64,000 nt of DNA, from positions 1-64,000 of the forward strand of contig DF237391.1 of the NCBI GenBank assembly GCA_000708835.1. Reading direction: 5' to 3'. The notes under the pieces are model-generated. The model did not search any database. It saw only the letters and a program-made list of their open reading frames with translations, and had not been told where the DNA came from. The stretch is from Klebsormidium nitens (lineage: Eukaryota; Streptophyta; Klebsormidiophyceae; Klebsormidiales; Klebsormidiaceae). Positions 45,201 through 56,500 of this stretch are shown here, piece after piece (the stretch's first letter is position 1; the number at the start of each line of letters is the position of its first letter). Both the position numbers and the translations under genes were made by a program.

Positions 45201-48200
45201 CTGCAAGTACGGAAAGGTGGTTCAGCAAGACACTCGGGGGAGCTCTTATTTGCACTCACTCCCCTCAACCCAAAATCGACCTCGCTTACAAACTTTCGGC
45301 GTCTCTGCTACAACGTTTGCACCAAAGGTCAACGTCGAGGAACGTCGAACGTGTCATCCATAACTGCGACTGTCTCGGTTATACAGACACGACTTTAACT
45401 AGACATGGAAAAGAACGTACAGCACGAATTGACCCTGTAGCATCGGAAAAGGGAACCCAAACGAAAGCTACGGCCTCACTTGTAGCAGCACCAACAGCTT
45501 GTTGATGAGGCTGTCGAGGTATGGTTCCAGGATCTCGGGCGCGCAGTTCTCTGTGAAGTTGAGTACCGCTGCGCTCGCATGCGCCTGCAGGAACGCGAGA
45601 TGTATTTCGTGTGTGTTTCGGAGGCCATAGAAGGATCACGAGCTTCCGCCAAAAGGACACCTTGTGTTTGGAGCTTTGTTCGGGGGTCCTTTGAAGCCCT
45701 CAAAGCAACACTCCGTACCTAGATTGGATCGACCCCGACACTGCCGTTCCGGCCGGGCGTGTGAACAAGGACTTATCCGAACGAATGAACTCACTAACGA
45801 GGGGAGAAGGATTTCGCATTCTGCCCAGCCATTCGTTGGCGTCTGCCTTTCATGCACACCTGTGTCTCATGCCTCCCCCCGTCTAAGCACTTCACACTCT
45901 AGTACGGCTCACCTGCACCCGGGGGCTCTGGAAGTCGTCCATGGAGTTTAGCAGCGCTGGGAGGACTCTGGCGTGGAACTTCTTTTGCAGGTTCGGCCCC
46001 AGGTCGGTTGACAGCTGGCCAAGCGCGTTGATCGCGGCCCACCGAACGCGCGGGTGGGGGTCCCCCAGGGACGCTAGGATCATCTCCACGACAGGGCCCA
46101 TGTCTTTCAACAGGACCTGCGAAGCAGGAGATGAGCAATGGGAAATGCACTCGCACTGAAGCCTATTCTCATCAGAAACAGTGGCAGAAGTACCCAGCTC
46201 TGACATGAGGAGCGCTCAGCGCGTATCACGGATAGGAACACACGAAAGTGTCCTCTCATCGACAGGGCCCGCGTCTAACAGGACCTGTGACGCAAGAAGT
46301 ACTCCAGTCGGATGATAGAAACGGAAGTATTGCGGTCAATTGGATCCGGCCTTTTGTAGTGGCTGACGTACGCAGTCCTAACACAATGAGCACTTTGTAT
46401 AATGTCCAGACTGTTTAAAGACGACGGTCAGCAGGTTTGTAAAGCCACCGCTCAACTTAGGACGCTCTTCACGACAGAGCACAAGATGTTGCGACTCAAC
46501 CTGGACCACAATAACAACAATGCCATTGACATGGACTTTTCATTGCAACGACACCCCCAGCAAACACAATCCGAATATAAAGTCTAATAAAAGTAATCGA
46601 CCTTCTCATGTCCCATCCGTCACAACGACCTCAGCCACTGGACAAACCACTCTCGAAAATAAAGCCTGATAGAGGCGTCTTCTTCTTGAAAAGCTTGTAT
46701 TTAGAATGGGTCTCTCGAACTTGCCTTGGCGCACCCCTCAGCGATCTGCGCCAGTGCTATCAGCCCCGCATGCCGCTTCTTCCAGTCCTGGTCGATCAGG
46801 CATGCCGGCACCAGCTGACTCGCCACCGGGAGGATCGTGTTCCCGCCCAGTGAGATCGCCAATCGGTCCAAGCACTCCATCCCAACGTCGTAATTGTCCT
46901 CGTCGGTGATCATCTCCTCTTCGCTGTCGGCCGTGTGCCACTTTGGTTCGTCCTCAATGGAGAGCAGAAAGTTGAGGAGCACCGCAAAGAGGCGGCCGAT
47001 GAGGTGCGGGAGCTTGCGCATCATGCCGGGGGCCTTGTCCCGCGCCTCGGCGAGCGTGACCAGGAATTCGACCGCCAGGTGGCGGGTGCTGTCCTCGAGT
47101 TGCTGGGCCTGCAAGCAAAGAAGCAGTGGGTGGGTTGATTATGTATTGCGTATGACAAGAGAAGTCGTACAAGGTGGTGGGAAGGACCAGCCTTCCGGGC
47201 AAAGAGACTGATCAATTGCCCCAACAAAAAGCATGATCTGTTTTGTGGCTTTCTTAAACATTGACTCAGAATTGAGCGAGTGCAACAAGAAGGCCTACAT
47301 TGGAAGGGTTCGTGCACATTTACACGCAAGTCAATAGGACCAGGAGAACCCGCAACACCTAGTAGACAGGAGATGTCTCAGGCTGAAACTCCATTCACCC
47401 GGCGGAACAAGGCCCCCTGCTGTCAGCGCCACACGCTCTAAGAGAACTTGGGGTTTGTCAATGATTGAAAAGATAGCGGCTAGCTCTTGAGTGCCCCACC
47501 TCGGCAATCTGCAGCATGGCGGCCACCACGTCGACCAGCTGCTTTCTCAGGAACCGGGGCTCCGTGCCGGCAATCTCGATGAACATCTCGAGCGCCTCCT
47601 GCGCGGTTGCCTCCTCCCCGCTGTTCAGCGCCACCGTCAGTGTTTGCATCATTGCTGGCAGCAGATCCTGCCAAAAAAGGATGAAAGCAGGATATTCGGA
47701 CACATGTCGGGCTATACAAGCTGCAAAAGGGGTTAGTAATGGCGGTTCTACATGCTGCAGAAGGCGAAACATAGATCGATGCGCGGCGCGCACATGCAAG
47801 GCAGAAACTTGACGGTCGGCACTGTTTGAAATGTTTCAACAGTTGGATTAAAGATATGGGTAACTATGTGGTGGTTGTAGCTGGCACCAGCAGCCTTAGA
47901 CCATACTTCAGTCTTGAAAACATTCTGGGGCATCAATGATAAGCTGGGAAAATGAGTTAAACTTTAGAAGAGGCTAACGTTTGCAATCTGTCCGGGCCAG
48001 AGTTAAGTCTCCATGCCCAAAAGGTTCAGTGACCGGCATCTATCAGAACGACGATTCATTTGTTTTAGGCCAGAGATTCAACTCGTGCAACTGAAAATAG
48101 GACCGCACTGCTTCGGACATGGTGAAGGGGGCTTTTCTTTCAAACAAGTCGAACACCTCCGCAAAGAAAGTTGGTGGTGACCACCGATGCAGTTGTCAAG

Positions 48201-49233
48201 CATCTAGGAGTTGCGGCATTTCTGGATGTCAAGGACGCTGCATATCTAAAAGGATTCAAGCTGGAACCTCCAATACTCAAGATCCTCGTCTTGGCACAAC
48301 TCAAAGCTAGCGAAACCGATGTTGGTTGCTGAACACGTCCAAGAACAGTAAGCCACCGAAGTAACGGCCCACACCCGGCCGCCAACACTCCTTGGATCGA
48401 CGACACACAACCTTTCATTGGCAGCTGCTGAAAAGGATGGAAAGGTCAACTGATTATATTCACAATCAAACTGCCTACCAAGATCGACCACAGACCACTA
48501 CTTGTTGAACAAGAGAGGCACTCAAACATCGGCAAGTCCTTGAAGACCTTTACCGCCACATTCTTGCTTTTACCTGAAACTTGTCCCTTTCGCTGGCCGT
48601 TTCCAACGTGGACACAAATGCGGTTGTCGCACGCAGCGCTGCCGTCCGAACGTCCGAACTGCTGCTGCTGGACATCCCTTCCTGGAACACGGCGTGCAGT
48701 GTCTGCAAGTATGGCTGCAGCTTGCTCCCCAGGTACGCCGCCAGCTGGCTGAATATAAGCAAGGCAATCCACCGTAGCCTATCGTCCTGAGACTGGACAG
48801 AATTGAACATGAACGGCAGGAGCTCCGGCCAGAGGCCCTCCTCAAAGATCCCCGCCGCTAGTTCTGCTATGCTATCGCACAGCTTCTTGCAGATTGTTTT
48901 GCTCTCCTCCTTTTGAACGCACTGCAAAAGCCCGCTTTTGACTCCATCTTGAGTCGCTGTGCTCAATTGGGGCCAAAGAGACACCTGGTCTTTCGTTATA
49001 ACCTTCCTGAGCAGGACTGCAGCCATAGCCCGATTCTCCTGAACCGTCGAGCGGTGCAGCACGAGGACAAGCGTCGTCACCAAAGGGTCGGGGTGCTTCT
49101 TGCACTCCTCGAAGAGCGACTCTGCCTGGCCTCGCTCCGCATTGGACGGTGACATCAGCATCTTCAGCAGCGTTTCTGCATTGCTGAGGTCTGGCCCTAG
49201 CACCGCGCTCACAGCAGGGGAGACGGCCGCCAT
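39220..49233 (-). CDS. IPO5: Importin-5 / karyopherin beta-3 (RanBP5-like), 15 exons
   Basis: Nuclear import receptor built of HEAT repeats; family members carry ribosomal and other cargoes through the nuclear pore under RanGTP control. Exons in transcript order: 49233-48574, 47667-47500, 47108-46725, 46116-45913, 45584-45480, 45200-45132, 44628-44389, 43921-43767, 43286-43151, 42885-42816, 42432-42314, 41838-41596, 40915-40701, 40266-40032, 39546-39220; every phase closes, giving 1,109 aa (human IPO5 about 1,100). Collinear landmarks: [67 protein letters not shown], the acidic stretch, I-C-I-F-D-D-L-I-E and C-terminal [10 protein letters not shown]. The ATG at 49233 was chosen over upstream TTG. 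The intron after 46725 appears to be GC-AG. Several introns hold copies of neighbouring exon edges. Confidence 0.96.
40501..40590 (-). pseudogene. Decayed copy of the 3' edge of importin-5 exon 13 with donor
   Basis: About 40 bases around the donor of exon 13 (real end 40701) recur 154 bases away, ending at 40547 and followed by GT on the minus strand. The plus-strand word CACCTGTGGAGCATCGC, followed after one mismatch by GGCATGAAGAGGTCGAA, is shared between the two. Confidence 0.8.
41030..41085 (-). pseudogene. Decayed copy of the 5' edge of importin-5 exon 13 with acceptor
   Basis: The start of exon 13 (real start 40915) is repeated 147 bases upstream in the transcript, at 41062. It keeps an AG acceptor and reads [12 protein letters not shown], against [12 protein letters not shown] in the real exon. 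It then runs to a stop codon. Exon 13 therefore has both edges duplicated. Confidence 0.82.
41455..41510 (-). pseudogene. Decayed copy of the 3' edge of importin-5 exon 12 with donor
   Basis: The acidic end of exon 12 (real end 41596) recurs 136 bases downstream in the transcript, ending at 41460 with donor gtatgt. It reads [12 protein letters not shown], against [12 protein letters not shown] in the real exon. Confidence 0.8.
41945..42215 (-). pseudogene. Two or three decayed copies of the 5' edge of importin-5 exon 12 with acceptor
   Basis: Exon 12 starts at 41838. Copies start at 41991 (spacing 153; reads [13 protein letters not shown], one residue different from the real exon over that stretch), 42111 (spacing 120, more worn) and probably 42199 (spacing 88, doubtful). 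The first copy keeps an AG acceptor and reaches a stop about 29 codons later. Confidence 0.75.
44700..45005 (-). pseudogene. Decayed copies of the 5' edge of importin-5 exon 7 with acceptor
   Basis: Exon 7 starts at 44628. A close copy starts at 44762 (spacing 134), sharing a plus-strand block of about 38 bases (AGTAGTACTTGTCGAACAGG onwards) through the acceptor and into the intron. A worn copy starts near 44995, and a fainter trace lies near 44875, which would give roughly 115-120-base steps. Confidence 0.75.
46240..46300 (-). pseudogene. Decayed copy of the 5' edge of importin-5 exon 4 with acceptor
   Basis: The start of exon 4 (46116) recurs at about 46284, spacing 168. Shared plus-strand words are CGACAGGGCCC and AACAGGACCTG. 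A small deletion separates the copy from the real exon, so its frame is broken. Confidence 0.7.
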
Positions 49234-50529
49234 TGCGCCTGCGACCAATTCCCGCTGTCCTTTATAAGGCCTTCTGCGGTCAAAGCTTACAACAGCGTAC
49301 CAAGATAGAGATGAGGTGCGGCGCTAGTGCCGCAAATGAGGTGCAACTTGCAAGGGAGAGATGCAACGACTTGGAGCTGGAGCCTGAGGACTTCTTCAGT
49401 TGTCCAGCTGCCTCAAGAAGTTGGAGCACCGTCGGCGTGAGTCGTGACGGGCCAGCTTGAATTGTTCGCGCCATTTTGGGAGAGCAATGACGTCATTCTG
49501 AATAAAACCAATGCCTTGAACCGGGCAGACGGTTTGCAGGTGTCCCACCCACAGTCGTAACTGCTGCCCACTCGGTTGGCTCTCTTGCAGTGCTTATAAG
49601 CAAGATTACAGCCACAAGTCGCGACCAGCGATAGCAATTTCTTTCCAGGTGGGACGGACTGGCCTTGAAGGCAGGGTTTCCCATGGATTTTTTGGCAGCC
49701 AGTCACGGAGCCGGCACTTGGTGATTTCTACCGGCCAGAACTTCCTCACAGCCTTCAAGCCGGCGGCCGGCATCCTTCCATTTGTGCCGGCCCGGTGCCC
49801 AAGAAAGCGCCTTTGACAAAATTCAAGCATTTTTTGGCGCTCCGTATCAATTTTAGGCACAAATGCCTAGACTCAGAGCAATTCTGGGCCGTTTGGAACA
49901 TCAACAGAGGGAAATGATGATTTTATAGAGGGACTTTGTTACATAAGGTATAAGATTCAGCCGGTGGGGTGTGGTTTCTACCGGCTGCAAGCCGGCAAGC
50001 TAGCCGGCAGGGTGCCTTCGGCACCGGCTGGTCCTCCTCTCCAACCGGCTGAGATCGCCACTAAAGCCCGCCTATGGGAATCCCTGCTTGAAGGCCAAAA
50101 TTTGACAGCCAAAGTATATCCAGTAAAAACTTGATGTATAAGCGCACCGTTTCTGAACCACCGAGAGCTGGAACAGTATAATTACCAATCTTCATGACCG
50201 GTGCAATCCACCGGGCGGAAGCGGGTTTGGAGATTGGGAAAGCTGAGCTGGCGTGCTGGACAATGGAAGAAGGAAGAAGGGCACTCCGAAGAAAGCGGAG
50301 GAAACGGAAGGAAGGGAAGGAAACCGTTTTCGGTTTGGAAAAGCCTGCTTGGGGCCAGCTCAAGAGGGGCCGTCGAAGCTCAGCAGAGCCCGTGGAGGGG
50401 CTTCTTTTGTGTGCAACAAGCTCAACATCCCGTTGCGGGGGCAGACAGGGAAGTGGGTTGAATTTTAGCGAACGGTTCCACTGGTCGCTTGACTGGTGGT
50501 CCTGCCAGTGATGTTTGCCTTTCCTAGTC
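49234..50529. other. Divergent promoter region between importin-5 and the MOS1-like gene
   Basis: About 1.3 kb separates two head-to-head genes, so both promoters must lie here. Open frames inside it are short and not family-like. It contains a pair of related GCCGGC-rich blocks (49710-49805 and 49958-50046) and, at 50011-50025, a small hairpin GGTGCC-TTC-GGCACC. A bidirectional promoter is possible but not shown. Confidence 0.45.
49710..50046. repeat. Pair of direct GCCGGC-rich repeats of about 90 bp
   Basis: Blocks 49710-49805 and 49958-50046 share the ordered words AGCCGG, TTTCTACCGGC, AAGCCGGC, GCCGGCA and a closing GGTGCC, with about 250 bp between equivalent points. Each block is rich in short inverted repeats. 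No target-site duplication or terminal inverted repeat was convincing, so I call it a repeat, not a transposon. Confidence 0.5.
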
Positions 50530-50579
50530 ATGGCCCAGCCTCCACCTGCGAATGCCAGAAGCAAGTACTCAAGTGTTAA
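50511..50579 (+). promoter_or_regulatory. Overlapping upstream ORF on the MOS1-like start
   Basis: An ATG at 50511 opens a 22-codon frame ending at TAA 50577-50579. It overlaps the chosen main ATG at 50530 in a different frame. Ribosomes starting at 50511 could not reach the main start without leaky scanning, so this may hold down expression if the transcript includes it. Confidence 0.4.
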
Positions 50580-53500
50580 CCTCAACCAGTCCTATGGCAA
50601 GTCTCAGTCGCAATCGCAGTCGCCCGCGCCGCGGTCGCTTGGCCCACGGGGGTCGGGCGGCATGCTTGTCATGGGGAAGGCCAAGACTAGTGGGGGGAAG
50701 CTTGTGATTCCAAAGCCTGTGAATCTTCCGTCCCTGAAGAAAGAGCACGCCGGCAATGATCCAACAGTCAACCTGGTTGGGTCGTCCAGCGGATCCCTTG
50801 GTTGGCTAAAGCAGCAAGAGGAGCAGCGATTAGCGGCAGAGTCCCTCCCGGCACGCCCTGCATCTGCGGGGGATGCATTGGACCAGCCGAAGAAACCGTT
50901 AGACGATTCAGACACCCCGGCACGGATTGGGGCGTATGTGCCTCCCCGTAATTTAGGGTTTTCCAATGGCTTCCCGCCGCAGCGGCCTGTGATCCTCAGG
51001 GAGGAGTTCCCCACGCTCAGTGCGCTAGCGTTCAAGGAAGAGCAAGAGAAGCGGAAGCGGGAGGAGCAAGCACGGGTGAGGCAGCAGCAACAGGCGGAGC
51101 AGGCGAGGAAGCAGAAGGAGTCGCAGAAACAGCAGCAGGAGGGGCCCCATAAGCCGTTGTCGTTGGCAGGAGACGGTGAGGCCAGCGGTTGTTGATGCTT
51201 CCCTTCTTCTGTGCATCCTCGTTTTTGCCTACCACTAGTTGCTCACTTGGTGTTGGGGTCTGGATTTGTTCCTGTGCTTGGTTGCTGCTTTTGAACGACA
51301 TGAACCTCAATTGGAAGGAGACCTTTTCCGGAACCTTTCCCATTATGCTCGTAGTTTGGCGATGTTACCAATCAGAGCAACAGAAAGCAGATAGGTAGGT
51401 AGGTTTCTAGTCAGGAGGCTGGGAATTATTCCACAATGACATGCCTCCACAATCTGCTGGTATGTGCTGTTAACTGTTATCGCTGGCTTGTAGAACGTTG
51501 AAGACCTACTGGAAAGTCTCACAGTCAATCAGAATCGAGAGTTACTCTAGTTGATGAGCTGACAAGGAGGTCGGGCTTTGTACTGTGTGACCCTTGAAAA
51601 GTCATTTAGCCAAAGGACGAATGCATTCAAGGCGCCAACACCACTAGGTTCCTTGTTCTCTTACAAGGTTTGCATAATTGGGTTTGAAAGGGTTCACTTT
51701 ATTTGGTGCAAGCCTCTGCAAATGGTACAGTTTGTCGAGGGTGCGTAAATACACAGTTCTGAATGTTTACTGGTGTATCTCGACAGGTTTTCTAATTGCA
51801 TCTTAGAATGGTGTTTACAACCTTTCAGCTGTGCTGCTTTGGTTGCTCGATTTTGCGATGATCACCTGGATTGCATAGATTGCATTCCCAATAGGTGCTT
51901 GAAGACCCTGTAAGGATGCTGAGTGTGAAAGTGAACTTCCAAAGGAAGGTGCTCTGGTGCTCTTTATTCTGCAACATTCAGCGATGCTGATTCAGAGTGA
52001 TGACTGTTCTAGGTGTTGGCGACGACCAGCAGCCCCTCAAACCCCAAACCGCGCCAGCCAAGCTCTCATCCCCTGAAGAGAAGATAGAAGACACTGGGAT
52101 AAAACTCCAGCCAGAAGCAGTTGACAAGACCCCCCCAAAGCCGAAGCCAGCGTCCAAGAAATCAAACTTCAGCTGGGCCGACGACGAGCGCGACACCCCT
52201 CCCCCCCTCCCCCCCAGCTTTGCAACCAAGCCAGACGATGAGCGCCCTTGGAGCGGGCCTGCCAGAGGGGGTTTCGACTCTCGCCTCGGACCAGGCTTCC
52301 GGGGGCCCCCGCCTCCTCTTGAGAGGGAGGGCCGCCCAGGGTTCGGCGCGCCGGTGCCTGAGCGGAGGCCGGTAGTGCCGCGCTTTGACAGCAGTTTCGG
52401 GCCGTCGGACAGGGTCCCCTCCGATCGCTTTGAGAGGGACCTCCCGGGCAGGTTTGACCCCCGAGCGCCGCCACCGCGAGGCCCGCCGGCCTGGGGTGAC
52501 AGGAGCCCGGTTGGTCCTCCTGGGCGCTTTGACCGTGGTCCTCCCCCGCCAGAGAGGTTTGACCAGCGGGGACCTCCCCCCCGTCCTGACGTCCGATGGG
52601 GACCACAACGGGGCCCCCCCGGTCCCCCTGGACCCCCCGATCGCTTCGACAGGGGCGCACCGCCTCCGGACAGGTTTGCTCGTTTCGAACGGGGTGCACC
52701 GCCGCAGGAGAGGCAGCCCGATTGGTTCGAGCGGTTCGGCGTGGACAAGGGCCCTGACCGCTGGCGGTCTGCTCCGCGGGACGATGACTTTGGTCCTCGG
52801 AGGGACGTCGTCGGCGCCCCCCGGAGCACGTCCCCTCCCCCTCCGGACGCGGCGCTTCCAGTGAAGCGCGCGGGGCCAAACTTTGCAAGCGGGCCGCGGC
52901 CGTTTCAGGACCGGTCGCTGGAGGACTATGGTCGGATGGGGGTGCCGAAGATGGGGCTGCAGCACGAGGCGCAGGCCGAGAAGAAGAAGGCAGAGGAGTT
53001 TCGGGATCCGGTGAGGGAGGCGTTTGAGGCGGAGCTGGAGCGAGTGTATCAGCAACAGGAAGAGGAGCGGAGGCGGAAAGAGGACGGGAAGCTGGCGCTG
53101 ATAGAGGCGGCCAAGAAGGAGCAAGAAGAGGCAGAGCGGAAAGTGAGAGAAGAGGAAGAGAGGGTGGAGCGGGAGAAGCGCGAGGCGGAGGAGGCGGTCA
53201 AACGGGTCGAGCAGGAGAGGCTGGACGGAATCAAGAAGGTGGGGGTGCTCGGCGTGCATGTTGGATTGGTTTTCTATCAAAAAAGGTCACCCTGCTGCAG
53301 GTTCTAGTTGTTTGTTGTGAAGGGTTCTGTTTGTGGCTTTTGCCGGGGCTGTAACCTCGGCGGTTGGGAGTCATGGCATCACAGAGTTGCATATAGTATC
53401 CTAGACTTGAGAGCTTGAGGAAGTGGCTTGCAGGCTCAAACGCGTCAGATTACACTGCTAGCTAAACTATAGTAGTCTGGTATAGCAGCATCTTCTGAGA

Positions 53501-56500
53501 GGGACAGCAGCGCATCCAATTCCTGCGCAGGTTAGACGGTCATGACGATAGCACATGGCAATTAAGGCTGTCATTGCGCGAGGGTCCGTATTGAGCTTCT
53601 TGCACGTCTTCAATCCGCATCAACTTCTCAGGACAGCGCAGGCATTTGGACATCCGCTTCAATAGATTGTATTCATAAACTTGACCGTTCTTCTCCTGGC
53701 GTGTGCAGCTTGAAGAAGAGAAGAGGAAGCGAGAAGATGAGAAGAGGGCGGCAGACGAGGCGGAGAAGCAGCGGGTCGAGAATGCTCGCAAGAAGCTGCA
53801 AGAGCTGGAGGAAAGGATTGCTCGACGAGAACTTGAGCGGAAGCAAAAGGAGGAGGAGGATGCACGGAAGAAGGTTGAAGAAGAGGAGGCTCAGAAGAGA
53901 GCAGAGGAGGAGGCAAAGCGGGAGGAGGAGAGGCAACGAGTTGCAGAGGAGAAGAGGGTGAGCATTGCGCCTCTGCTGAGAATCCTGCTTTCTTGGCTGT
54001 CGCACAATTCTAATCTGCTCTTTTGAAAGGTCAGAGTTTGCTTTGGCTAGAGGATTTTTCTTGTTGCAGTTGTAAGTGAGGGTCTGAGCTGGTACAGTGG
54101 TAAGGCTGAATGGTGTCTTTCGTGCCAACTACTGAAGAATCAATTGTGAGAAGCCATCGTGTCTGCAAAAAGAGGGGCCTGACCTGTGCACAAGGGCGCT
54201 TGCGATCGGTCTCTGCCTCTGACTTGACCCATGTTCGTGGTACCGGGTACTAAAGAGCAGTTTGGTCTCAGACGATTCCATAAAGCTTTCTTGGGTGACA
54301 GATACTGGACATTGAATTGACAGGTTACTTGAATATTTTCAGCGAGGTATGTTCACGTTCTTTGCCAGACAATGAAAAAGTTATCGCTTTTTGCACAGCC
54401 ACTCTTTTTCTTAGTATTGTGGCGTCCTTGGCCTCACTGGTCTGGTTGCAGGTAAAGAAAGACATCTATCTGCTCTTACTGTGGCTTAGTAAAAGTCGTT
54501 TGATGCTTGATGTTTGATGTTGCATGAAACGCGCTGATGCTCGTGAGGGCTTAACCGGCCGGTTCTGCAGCAAGCTGGAAGCCTGACTAGGTCCCCACAG
54601 TTGATTTGTTTTGCTAAAGGCTAGGAGGAAGATGGTTATGATTCACTGTATTCTTGTGATTGCTGCAGGCCAAGGACGAGGCAGAGAGGAAAGCCCGTGA
54701 AGCTGCCGAGCGCAAGCAGCGAGAAGAGGAGCAGAAGCGCCGCGAGGAGGAGGATGCGCGCCGCCGGGAACGGGAGCCCCCCCTCCGGCCGCCCCCNNNN
54801 NNNNNNNNNNNNNNNNNNNNNNNNNNNNNNNNNNNNNNNNNNNNNNNNNNNNNNNNNNNNNNNNNNNNNNNNNNNNNNNNNNNNNNNNNNNNNNNNNNNN
54901 NNNNNNNNNNNNNNNNNNNNNNNNNNNNNNNNNNNNNNNNNNNNNNNNNNNNNNNNNNNNNNNNNNNNNNNNNNNNNNNNNNNNNNNNNNNNNNNNNNNN
55001 NNNNNNNNNNNNNNNNNNNNNNNNNNNNNNNNNNNNNNNNNNNNNNNNNNNNNNNNNNNNNNNNNNNNNNNNNNNNNNNNNNNNNNNNNNNNNNNNNNNN
55101 NNNNNNNNNNNNNNNNNNNNNNNNNNNNNNNNNNNNNNNNAAGGCTTCTACGATCAGCCCCCCCGCGGGATGCTAAACGGGCCCATGCCTCGCGGGCCAA
55201 TCCGCGCAGACTTCCGCCCGCCTCCGCCGCAGGGGGGCAAGCGTGACTTCTCCGGCAGCTGGCGCAGGGAGGGGGGGGAAGCGGTGGGGCCGAAGCACCC
55301 AGGGCGGGGAGACATGGGACTGCCGTATGGAATCCGTGCAGAGGGGGTCCTGGGGGGGAGGGGCCGGGGGAGGGGAGTGGAGGACCGGCGCCCGAGGGGG
55401 GGTGGGCGAGGAGGGATGGGCGTGGGGCCTGGGAGAGGGCCCCCCACACCCGATCGGGATTGGTCGTGGCGGGCTCCTGAGAGTGCGGGTGTGCCGGGGC
55501 AAAGCATGCCTACTCAGGAACGGAAGGTCGGCGAGGAAGCTGTTGCTGCCAAGGTCGTTGAGGCGGAGGGCGTGAGCAAAGACTCGTTGCCAGAGGGAAA
55601 AGCAGTAAGTGCTGAGGGCACGAGAGCAGAGGTGGGGGCGCCAGCACTGCCAGCTGACAACAGCCAAGTCAAGCAGTCCGTTCGCTCCGAGCACCTTCCC
55701 CAGGATCACGATTCCCGGCGGCAGCAGCAAGGAGCGGTGTCATTCACGCACCCCCCCAAGCTGGACACCCAGTCACTCCCTCAGCTCAACTTCATGGCTT
55801 CACAACTGTCGCCTGGCTTCCCGCCCCCCACCTTGCAGTTTGGCCTCCCCCAGACCCCCCGGACGCTGAATGCGGCCAGCCAGCAAGTAAGCCTCGCGCC
55901 CGAGGTGCTCCAGGCGCTCTCCAAGTACTCGCACCACTCAGACTCGCAGAAGCTGATTGAGCAAGTCACGCAGCGCCAGCCAAAGGAGCAGCTGCCAGTG
56001 GAAGCGCGCCAGGTGGCGGCGCCAGAGCCGACACAAGAGGGGCTCGAGAAGCCAGCTCAGCAGGCTGCGCCCCCGCTGCCTCCCCCCCAGAACGCGTGGG
56101 TGGCGCGGCAAGCGGCCGCCCTGGCCGCCGCTGCAAAAGAGAGCGTGCCCCCACCCCAGGAGACAAAGCCGTCGAGAGCCCCCCCCGGGAAAGATACGCA
56201 CAGGGAAGTGGTGAACGCTACGTCAGGTCAGCAGCCGCCCCGGGTGGCACAACACTGGCAGCAGGGGGGTGTGGCAGAGAGTGGGGGGGAGAATGTTGGA
56301 GGAGCAGGGTTGCTGGGGTCGGGAGACGTTGCCTGGGGGCAGCGCCCTGCCGCAACGACACCTGGCAGAGGCAAGGGGGGAGCACAGGGAGGAAACCGGG
56401 GCCGCGGCCGGGGGCCAGCTCCAGGCATGGGACGTGGAGGCGCTGGTGAGTTGCCTTTGGAAGTAAAGTTTTGAGGTGTCAACGCGTTAGCAGTGCTTTG

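Noticed and set aside
52162-53280. 372-codon minus-strand frame
   Set aside because: Antisense of the Pro/Arg-rich and coiled-coil MOS1-like exon; Leu/Arg/Pro bias typical of a shadow.
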